A stretch of DNA of 35,393 nt from Deltaproteobacteria bacterium (GTDB lineage Bacteria; Bdellovibrionota; FAC87; UBA2466), in assembly GCA_016875135.1 (NCBI GenBank), contig VGSE01000007.1:1-35393 (forward strand). Direction: 5' to 3'. This document shows positions 8,761 through 16,537 of the stretch, in pieces; within the stretch, counting starts at the first letter, position 1; every line of letters starts with the position of its first letter. Under the pieces are notes generated by a model, which made no database searches, was not told the origin of the DNA, and saw only the letters and a program-made list of their open reading frames with translations. A program made the translations under genes and the position numbers.

Positions 8761-9621
8761 TTAGGCAGCTTTTTCGTCCCCTTTTTTAACTCCACCCATA
8801 GGCTGAGTGATAGCAAAAAGTTGAACGTTAAGCTGGAACATAGCGTGGTCGGGATTGTTGCTATGCTCTTTAACCGCAGCCTGAATTAAAGCCTGAATCT
8901 TGCTCTTTAATTCGGCCACCTTTTCTATCGGCAAACTCACAGTAACACTTTCAAAATCCTGTGTCTCTGGTCCTTGAGTATATAAAGACTGAGCTGCCAA
9001 TTCTGCCATTTGCTCATAGTGAATCTTTTGAGAAAGAGCTGAGGTCTCAGCATCAACTGCACAACCGGACTCCCTCGCTTCAAGCAAACCCTCGGCATTC
9101 ACTTCAACAAACTTAAGAGCCGTCAGCAGTTCAATCGACTTCTTAGCCTCTTCCTCATTAATATTAGGAACAAGACTTTTTGCGATGGCTGCAGGGTCGT
9201 TTTTCACTTTCCCTTTTTTCACAGTTTCACGGATCGCTGAGTGATACCACTCATGGTAGTAATCATAGAGCTCAGGAATTAAACTTTTTACTTTAAAGAG
9301 TTCTCTAAGATACATTAACTTGGCTTCATAGACTTTTTGTTTGGCAGTGCTATCACATTGATTGCACTCTACCATGTATTTAAAAAACTCACTCTCATGG
9401 CTATCTAATCTAAGCCCTTTCGCAAACTTACCAATCGCATCGGCGCTTAAATTTCGCTTTCCATCCATTACAAGCTTTAAATAGTTTGGAGATCCAAAGC
9501 CAGCTTGCTTGGAAAAATTTCTAAAGCTAAATACAGGATCGGTCTCTTTTAATTGTTTATACCGATCTTTTAAAAATTCTCGGTAATCCCCAAAGTTGTA
9601 AATATTAGATGGTGTGTTCAC
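8761..9621 (-). CDS. TIGR02147 family protein (putative regulator)
   Basis: 'IYNFGDYREFLKDRYKQLKETDPVFSFRNFSKQAGFGSPNYLKLVMDGKRNLSADAIGKFAKGLRLDSHESEFFKYMV' is the characteristic N-terminus of this family. Confidence 0.9.
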   Translation of the reverse strand: MNTPSNIYNFGDYREFLKDRYKQLKETDPVFSFRNFSKQAGFGSPNYLKLVMDGKRNLSADAIGKFAKGLRLDSHESEFFKYMVECNQCDSTAKQKVYEAKLMYLRELFKVKSLIPELYDYYHEWYHSAIRETVKKGKVKNDPAAIAKSLVPNINEEEAKKSIELLTALKFVEVNAEGLLEARESGCAVDAETSALSQKIHYEQMAELAAQSLYTQGPETQDFESVTVSLPIEKVAELKSKIQALIQAAVKEHSNNPDHAMFQLNVQLFAITQPMGGVKKGDEKAA

Positions 9622-9873
9622 AGTTTCCCCCTTATAAAAAAGTTCTTCAAATCACCCCGATTTTAAAAATTTAAAAATGCAACAGAAGGGCCAGAGTTCT
9701 CTGAAAGTGTTCACCCGAATTTCGTTTGTATTCCTTGAGACTTAGATGACTTATTCTTCGTGTTGTAAGGTTGGTCACACGTCGAATTCACTTGCGCCTC
9801 TAAAGCAATCCCTTCGCAACCACTTGAATTTATGATCTTTAATTTGTATGAAGTTTAGTCAGATGGGATTTTC

Positions 9874-11112
9874 ATGACCGAACTACAAAAACTAGAAGCT
9901 TTATTAGAGTCTTTGGGAGGCGAAAAACGCATTCATTATGCATTAGAGCATTTCAAGGCGGCGCTGACCTCGGTGGGAGATCCACAAAAAAGTGTCAAAA
10001 CTATCCTCATTGGTGGAACCAACGGAAAAGGCACTACCACACTATTCATTTCTCAAGCCCTAAAGGCTTATGGCTTAAAGGTTAGCACTTACCTATCCCC
10101 ACACCTTCAAAGCCCCACAGAACGCATTCTAACTCAGCTTACTTGTATCCCGCAGTCAGAGTTATTGTCCTTGGCTTTAGAGTTTGAGCCTACGGCACGG
10201 AACTTTTCCTTGACCTACTTTGAATTTCTAACTTTGCTTTTTTTTGTTAAAGCTCAACGAAACCAATCCGATTTTGCAGTTATCGAAGTAGGGCTCGGGG
10301 GAAGGCTTGATTCAACCAATGTCACCGACCCGATAGCGACGGTCCTTACCAATATTTCTTTAGATCACGAATGGCTTTTGGGTAATACTCACGAAGCAAT
10401 ACTTAAAGAGAAATTAGGGGTACTTCGCCAAGAAAGCCTCCTTTTTACCGGAATCCAAGATCCCAAACTTTTAAAGACGGTCGAAGAACGTTGTTCAGAA
10501 CTAGACGCTATTCTTTATTATTCCAAGGAGCTTAGAATTAAAGTCGAAGAGATCTCTTGGGAAGGGCAACGAGTTCTTATCAATAATTATCCATTCTACT
10601 TAACCAACCCCTCACTCGGAACGATTGAAAATGCCGCCCTCGCTTTTTTAACTCTAAGAATCGTTTTTCCAGCGATTCCTATTTCGACCCTTCAAGAAGC
10701 TTTTAGAATGACAAAAACTCCAGGAAGATTTGAGATCGTAAATCACAGACCTAGAGTCATTCTTTCAGGTGACCACAACCCTGCAGGTTTAAAGTGTCTC
10801 AAAAACACTTTAGCATCGGTCTCAAAAGGTAAACTTTTTACTGTTTGCGGCTTTTCACCGGACAAAGCTTTTACTCCGATGTACCAAGATCTGACTAAAC
10901 TTTCAGATGAGATACTTTTAACTCAAATCCCTAGACTTCAAGACAAATACCCAGACAACTATCGAAGATTGGGAGCTTTCGAAACCGATCCTATAAAAGC
11001 CATTGAAAAGATGTCGTCGAAACTAAAGTCGGATGACACTCTTCTTATTACAGGATCATTGTACTTGGTTGGAGAAGTAAGAAGACTCTGGAGAGAAACC
11101 GTAGAGTTCTAG
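9874..11112 (+). CDS. folC: bifunctional folylpolyglutamate synthase/dihydrofolate synthase
   Basis: 'GGTNGKGTTTLFISQALKAYGLKVSTYLSPHLQSPTERI', 'EVGLGGRLDSTNV', 'TNISLDHEWLLG', 'GDHNPAG'. Confidence 0.95.
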   Translation: MTELQKLEALLESLGGEKRIHYALEHFKAALTSVGDPQKSVKTILIGGTNGKGTTTLFISQALKAYGLKVSTYLSPHLQSPTERILTQLTCIPQSELLSLALEFEPTARNFSLTYFEFLTLLFFVKAQRNQSDFAVIEVGLGGRLDSTNVTDPIATVLTNISLDHEWLLGNTHEAILKEKLGVLRQESLLFTGIQDPKLLKTVEERCSELDAILYYSKELRIKVEEISWEGQRVLINNYPFYLTNPSLGTIENAALAFLTLRIVFPAIPISTLQEAFRMTKTPGRFEIVNHRPRVILSGDHNPAGLKCLKNTLASVSKGKLFTVCGFSPDKAFTPMYQDLTKLSDEILLTQIPRLQDKYPDNYRRLGAFETDPIKAIEKMSSKLKSDDTLLITGSLYLVGEVRRLWRETVEF

Positions 11113-11585
11113 TCTTTTTTGCCCTGAAGATCTTCAAGCAGCTGGGTCACAATCTTTCTTCTAATTGGATGACACCAAGTAGGCCAAACTTCGAAAAGAG
11201 GAATCAAAACAAAATCTCGATCCGCCATTCTGGGATGAGGGACTTCAATTCCTGCAGAGTTCCAAACCTCTTCCCCCTGACAAATCAGATCGAGATCGAT
11301 TACTCGAGGGCCATTCTTGACTGTACTCACTCGCCCTAGCTCTCTCTCAAGACTTTTTAGATAATCAAGAATCGCCGGAGGCTTCCAATCGGTTAAGCCA
11401 ACAATCACTGCATTTAAAAACTTTGGTTGATCTTTAACGCCCCACGGCTCTGTTTCGATTAAGTTTGAGAGCTTTGCCTCTTCAAGAAGATCCTCTTCCA
11501 AGCGCTGCGCTGCTAATCGGATCATTTTATCCCTGTCACCCAGATTGGCCCCCAAAGCAATAGCCACTTTGACCTTGGCAATCAT
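11109..11585 (-). CDS. folK: 2-amino-4-hydroxy-6-hydroxymethyldihydropteridine diphosphokinase
   Basis: 'ALGANLGDRDKMIRLA', 'NGPRVIDLDLI', 'VPHPRMADRDFVLIPLFE'. Confidence 0.95.
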   Translation of the reverse strand: MIAKVKVAIALGANLGDRDKMIRLAAQRLEEDLLEEAKLSNLIETEPWGVKDQPKFLNAVIVGLTDWKPPAILDYLKSLERELGRVSTVKNGPRVIDLDLICQGEEVWNSAGIEVPHPRMADRDFVLIPLFEVWPTWCHPIRRKIVTQLLEDLQGKKD

Positions 11586-11923
11586 GTATTATCTCCATGA
11601 TAAACGGCTCGGGAGTGAGCTTTTTCTCTTACCTCAATAAAGGACAACGGATAAAAAATTTTTAGTTCATTCCAAATCCACTGAGCTATGTTTTCGGAAG
11701 TTGGGTATTCAAAAATGAGGTCTAGGTTTTGTCCTTCTATCCTTTGTTTAATGACTCGATTAAAAGTTCTTTTCACAGCTCTAAAATCGCACACAAAACC
11801 TTCTTCGTTGCAATCGGCCTTGATTCCAATCACTACTACAAAATCATGAGGATGATTGGGCTCATATAACATCCCATGATGGGAATGAAAGGCTTGAAAA
11901 GTGACCTCTCTAGAAACTACCAT
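11582..11923 (-). CDS. 6-pyruvoyl-tetrahydropterin synthase (PTPS/QueD-like) family protein in the folate operon
   Basis: 'EYPTSENIAQWIWNELK' and 'VREKAHSRAVYHG' match the QueD C-terminal pattern. 'YEPNHPHDF' occupies the CxxxHGH/ExxHGH position. Overlaps folK by 4 bp and folP by 14 bp. Confidence 0.85.
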   Translation of the reverse strand: MVVSREVTFQAFHSHHGMLYEPNHPHDFVVVIGIKADCNEEGFVCDFRAVKRTFNRVIKQRIEGQNLDLIFEYPTSENIAQWIWNELKIFYPLSFIEVREKAHSRAVYHGDNT

Positions 11924-12731
11924 ATCGAACCGCTTCCCATGTTTTTAGAGCCCGTTTCATTTGTCCAACGTCATGAACCCGAAAAACCGAAGCCCCTTTT
12001 TGAAAAGCCCAAAGATTCGAGGCCAACGTACCCGCATCACGAGTTTCAAGAGGGCTTTGAGGGTCATTCATCAACATCCCCAAAAAAGATTTTCTGGAAG
12101 TTCCAATGACAACTCTTCCCCCGACTCCAACCAAAACATCGAGGTGCCTTAAAAGATCTAAATTGTGGTTAGCCGTCTTCCCAAATCCGATTCCCGGATC
12201 GATCCAGATTCTAGGAAGAGAAATTCCGCCCTCTTCAAACCGTCTCACTTTAACTGCTAAGCTTTCCTTAACTTCGCTCACAGCACCTAGTGGATAACTT
12301 GGGTTAAGCTGCATCGTTTTCGGATCCCCCTGACAATGCATCAAAATAAGTTGGACATGGGGATTATCTTTTAAAAGGGAAAGAAGTCGTGCATCCTGCC
12401 CACCGCTTATATCATTGATGATGACGGCCCCCAAGCGAACAGCTTCCCTAGCCAATTCATACTTGGTTGTGTCCACCGAAACTCTTACGGAAGTCTCTTT
12501 AAGTAGCTTTTCAAGTACCGGGAGAACTCTGTCCATTTCTTCTTGGAGTGCAACCGGACTCGCTCCGGGACGGGTCGACTCCCCGCCCACATCAATAATA
12601 TCGGCCCCATCCTTAGCTAAATCTATACCGTGTCTTATCGCTTTTTCAGGAGATAGGTATTTTCCCCCATCCGAAAAGGAATCAGGGGTCACATTCAAAA
12701 TACCCATGATCCAAGGAGATAAAGTTTCCAT
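11910..12731 (-). CDS. folP: dihydropteroate synthase
   Basis: 'IMGILNVTPDSFSDGGKYLSPEKAIRHGIDLAKDGADIIDVGGESTRPGA', 'INDISGG', 'DPGIGFGKTANHNLDLLRHL', 'GTSRKSFLG'. Confidence 0.96.
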   Translation of the reverse strand: METLSPWIMGILNVTPDSFSDGGKYLSPEKAIRHGIDLAKDGADIIDVGGESTRPGASPVALQEEMDRVLPVLEKLLKETSVRVSVDTTKYELAREAVRLGAVIINDISGGQDARLLSLLKDNPHVQLILMHCQGDPKTMQLNPSYPLGAVSEVKESLAVKVRRFEEGGISLPRIWIDPGIGFGKTANHNLDLLRHLDVLVGVGGRVVIGTSRKSFLGMLMNDPQSPLETRDAGTLASNLWAFQKGASVFRVHDVGQMKRALKTWEAVRYGSF

Positions 12732-12844
12732 GCCGGCATCCTAGCTCAAAAGGCCTATTTTGCAATCTTTTCGCTTTCCTTGAGATTGCCCATTGGGCTA
12801 TTTTCAGATGATCCTAAAAAAGCATGAGATTCTTGTTTAAAAAT

Positions 12845-12923
12845 TTGGTCCTCTATAAGTCTTTGCAATTCAAGAAAAAATATATCGAACTAGCCTCTTT
12901 AAAAGACCACTTAAAGGGAGCAA
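12845..12923 (-). repeat. dispersed intergenic repeat, copy A
   Basis: TTGGTCCTCTATAAGTCTTTGCAATTCAAGAAAAAATATATCGAACTAGCCTCTTTAAAAGACCACTTAAAGGGAGCA. Ungapped alignment to copy B at 18539 gives about 65/78 identity by eye. Confidence 0.85.
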
Positions 12924-12976
12924 GTATTTTATTTTCTAAAGCTTATAAATAAAACCCGATATAATTACAGCCCAAT

Positions 12977-14191
12977 ATGAAATTTTTGAAATTTTTAACT
13001 TTAGGGCTTCTTTTACTAACTCAAACTTATTGTTCCCACTCCGGACAAGTCTTAGTTAGACAGCTGAGTCATCTAGAAAAGGGCAATTGTCCTCCCGCTC
13101 TTTCGAAACTGTCCACAAGTTCTGGAACCGCTCTTGCGGTTGATAAAGGAGAACCTCGTACCTCTGCTATTTTGCCTCCAGCAGAAACCCAAACCTTAAA
13201 GCCGCTCAATCCCGGTGAGTTTGCAAGCTTTTCTAAACGACCCTCAATTAGAATATCCACTTACAATGTTCTTAATCTAAAAGAAATGGTAGGACGTTAT
13301 GAGCCCGATTTGACTACCGGCAAAAGAACTAAGACCCAAGCGGAGAAACCAAAGTCCCAAGAAGCGATCGATGGCGTTTCTAACGCCATTAAAGAAATTA
13401 ACCCCGATATTATTTTCCTTCAAGAAATTGAAGGCACCGATTCACTAGGCGCCTTTGCAGAAAAAGAACTCGGCAAAAAATGGCGCCCTTTGATTATCAA
13501 AGGTAACGACAGTAGAGGAATTCACATTGGAGCCTTAGTCAAAAATACTATGCCCCTATTCTTTGAATACCATTCTCACCAAAACGAGCCTTTTTCCAAT
13601 CCGCATCACCCTGAGCTATCTCGAGTTTTCTCAAGGGATTTTCCTGTTTTAATTGCAAAATCTCCCAACGACGGCTCTATTCTTTTTCTTATGGCAGGAG
13701 TTCACGGAAAATCCAAAAGAACAGAGAACAATCAAGATCCAGAGAGCCGAGAAATTCGAACGGCACAGGCTGAAAAAATGATCGAAATCATTCAGGATTA
13801 TCAGACCCAATATCCTAACGTGCCTTTTATGATTCTAGGTGACTTCAACGCTGAAGTCAGTTCCGAGCCAGAATATCAGACTCTAAGAGACTTTAATCTG
13901 AAAGATGTTTTTGAATTGATGCCCAATCCGATACCCAGTGGAGATCCGAAACGTATTACCCACACCTACCATCCCAAAGATAGCTCTCGAAAAACTGCTC
14001 AACTAGATTCCATTCTTGTAGCACCGCCATTTCATAATATAGTACAAAAAGCTCAGGTCTTTCGTTACAAAAATCCAGATGGCACTGTTAAACCTATCCC
14101 TAATACTTACGAAGAACGGCAACGAAACCCATCTGATCACTTCCCAATATGGGCAGAATTGGATCTTCAAACAATATTGAAGAGGAATTAA
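12977..14191 (+). CDS. exported endonuclease/exonuclease/phosphatase (EEP) family hydrolase
   Basis: 'ISTYNVLNLKE', 'IIFLQEIEG', 'FMILGDFNAEVSSEPEY', 'LDSILVAP', 'SDHFPIWAEL'. N-terminal signal MKFLKFLTLGLLLLTQTYCS. Confidence 0.88.
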   Translation: MKFLKFLTLGLLLLTQTYCSHSGQVLVRQLSHLEKGNCPPALSKLSTSSGTALAVDKGEPRTSAILPPAETQTLKPLNPGEFASFSKRPSIRISTYNVLNLKEMVGRYEPDLTTGKRTKTQAEKPKSQEAIDGVSNAIKEINPDIIFLQEIEGTDSLGAFAEKELGKKWRPLIIKGNDSRGIHIGALVKNTMPLFFEYHSHQNEPFSNPHHPELSRVFSRDFPVLIAKSPNDGSILFLMAGVHGKSKRTENNQDPESREIRTAQAEKMIEIIQDYQTQYPNVPFMILGDFNAEVSSEPEYQTLRDFNLKDVFELMPNPIPSGDPKRITHTYHPKDSSRKTAQLDSILVAPPFHNIVQKAQVFRYKNPDGTVKPIPNTYEERQRNPSDHFPIWAELDLQTILKRN

Positions 14192-14255
14192 GTCACTGAT
14201 TGATTCAGATTGAAATATTACAACACCTCAAAATAAGATAGGGAATCTTATAAAC

Positions 14256-15455
14256 TCATTGATATCTATCACACATTTTTTCCGTCTTAGAGAAAGAGTT
14301 CAATGCAGAAGTAAATCCACTCACAGACCGATCAATACTATATTGGGATACTTTAGTACGGATGTAGTCTCCAGAAAAACCGGATTCAATCGATCTCTGA
14401 TAAAATTTCTCAATAGTTAAAGCCAGTGAATGAGAATTTTCTGCTTCGAACATGTAACCTGTTTTACCCTCTTCCACTAAATCATAAGCTGAGCCAACCC
14501 GATCACTCGCAATAACGGGCGTTCCGCTCGCCATGGCTTCATTGACGACAAGGCCCCACGGCTCCACTAGAGAAGGAATAATCAACACATCACCCACTTG
14601 ATAGTATTTGGGTAACTGAGATTGATTCTGGAAACCTGCAAAGTGAAAGTGCTCCAACTTGAGGTTTTTAATCTTCGAAAGTAACATTTCACTTTGAGGC
14701 CCATCGCCCACCATGAGCAGCCCGACTTTTAGCTTATCCTCAAGCCTTTTAATGGCCTGAATCAATAAATCAACCCCTTTTTGCTGAATAAGTTTTCCTA
14801 CATAAAGCAATACAAGATCGCAAGCCTGAAAGCCAAACTCCGTTTTAAGTTGTGTTTTACTTTGGCTTCTTACATCACAAACATCGAAAAGATTATTATT
14901 CACCGAATAAGGAGAAAAAAAAGCTTTCGACGGATTACCACCGAAACTCAAAAATCCCTCCCTAGCTTTTTGGCCAATATAAAGAAATGCAGAAACTTTT
15001 GAAAAATACCAAGTCAAAATTTTTTTCCTAATCCAAGTTTTTAACCACCCTCGATGAACCCCAAGCTCGTTAAATTCAGGACGGCAAATCAGCGGTATTT
15101 TGTTTCTCAGCGCAAAAAAGATCATTTGCCAATCAAGCCAGAGTGCATACCCCGCACAAAACACAGCATTAAAATTTCCCTCTTTTAATTTCTTAATTAG
15201 TTTAGGACTTCTAGATTCAAAGATATGTTTAGGTTTAAAGGGAAGAGGTGCCGTAGGCACGAATTCATATTGATAGCCCTCTAGGAGGTCGACATCCCAG
15301 AATATTTTTTGGTTAAAACCAGGATCGAATCCCCCCCGCCCCCGATCCGGTAGGCAATAGAACACCTTCACTTCAAGCCCGGGGACTTTTGATAAACTGC
15401 GGAATAAAGGTGAAAAATACTGAGTAGGGTGAGTTCGAACGATCGCTAAACGCAT
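14256..15455 (-). CDS. glycosyltransferase family 4-like (GT1 group)
   Basis: 'LLYVGKLIQQKGVDLLIQAIKRL', 'LMVGDGPQSEML', 'HFAGFQNQSQLPKYYQVGDVLIIPSLVEPWGLVVNEAMASGTPVIASDRVGSAYDLVEEGKTGYMF'. Confidence 0.93.
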   Translation of the reverse strand: MRLAIVRTHPTQYFSPLFRSLSKVPGLEVKVFYCLPDRGRGGFDPGFNQKIFWDVDLLEGYQYEFVPTAPLPFKPKHIFESRSPKLIKKLKEGNFNAVFCAGYALWLDWQMIFFALRNKIPLICRPEFNELGVHRGWLKTWIRKKILTWYFSKVSAFLYIGQKAREGFLSFGGNPSKAFFSPYSVNNNLFDVCDVRSQSKTQLKTEFGFQACDLVLLYVGKLIQQKGVDLLIQAIKRLEDKLKVGLLMVGDGPQSEMLLSKIKNLKLEHFHFAGFQNQSQLPKYYQVGDVLIIPSLVEPWGLVVNEAMASGTPVIASDRVGSAYDLVEEGKTGYMFEAENSHSLALTIEKFYQRSIESGFSGDYIRTKVSQYSIDRSVSGFTSALNSFSKTEKMCDRYQ

Positions 15456-15650
15456 AATTAGATTATAACAGAATAACGTTACCCCAGGGTAGATGAGCTC
15501 TACGGCAAGAGCAATAGAGAGGAGCTTTAATCGCGTGTGCTAGAAGGTGCGGATTGAAAACTTTTATACAAGCATTCACGGCTGTTCTCTCTATTCACTC
15601 GCTCTTGCTTCACTCGTTGCTGTGCCCACTTTTTTCCTTTAACTTTTAAT

Positions 15651-16220
15651 TTAATCAGTTAATGTGTCATAAGAGATCTTGATAATTTCGAAATCTTCTT
15701 CGCCTTTAGGAAGTTGCACGGTTATGGTGTCTCCAACTGTTCTTTGTAAGAGTGCTTTTGCAATGGGCGAAATCCAACTGATTCGACCTTTTTTTCCGTC
15801 AGTTTCATCAATGCCTACGATGGAATATTTTCGCTCTTTTCCCTGCTCGTCTAAGAGGGTGACTGTAGCTCCAAAAAGAACCCTTTCGGATTTTTGTTGT
15901 GTGGGATCGATTATCTCAGCATTTTCCATTCGCTTGGTAAGAAAACGAATCCTTCGATCGATTTCTCTTAACTTTCTTTTGCCATAAATGTAGTCGCCGT
16001 TCTCGGAACGATCCCCATTCCCCGCAGCCCATTGGACAACTTTAACGAGTTCCGGCCGGTCGATATCCATGAGTCTCTTCCACTCGCTTCGTAGCCGTTC
16101 AATTCCATGAGGAGTGATATAGTTTTTTCCACCCGGAGTGGAGAGGGCCGCATTATCCTGAGACTCCTCTAAAGAAAGATCTTCAGCTTCGTCATTTTCT
16201 TTTGTAAAAGCTTTCGACAT
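15651..16220 (-). CDS. greB: transcription elongation factor GreB
   Basis: 'YITPHGIERLRSEWKRLMDIDRPELVKVVQWAAGNGDRSENGDYIYGKRKLREIDRRIRFLTKRM...RISWISPIAKALLQRTVGDTITVQLPKGEEDFEI'. Confidence 0.94.
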   Translation of the reverse strand: MSKAFTKENDEAEDLSLEESQDNAALSTPGGKNYITPHGIERLRSEWKRLMDIDRPELVKVVQWAAGNGDRSENGDYIYGKRKLREIDRRIRFLTKRMENAEIIDPTQQKSERVLFGATVTLLDEQGKERKYSIVGIDETDGKKGRISWISPIAKALLQRTVGDTITVQLPKGEEDFEIIKISYDTLTD

Positions 16221-16537
16221 ACTAGCTAATTATCACAACCCTCTTTCTATCTCAATGTAGAAGCCTTTCTCAGAGCCATTTTTGTTCGTTTAAGTCCCAT
16301 GTCGGCTTAAGAGATGAAATTAAAAAAATCAATCTTTTCAAAGGGAAGATTGTGAAAATGATTGTGATGGAAAATCCATCGAATGGAAAACGGGCCTCTT
16401 CTTCGTTACTTGGGGCTAGTACTTTTGTTAAAAAACATGCCTTAAGTCAAAAACAAAAAATAGGATGCTAAGATTCTAATTGAAATTCCAAAGAGTGGAA
16501 TCACTCATGTGAAATGAGTTTTTATCAGGAGGATACC

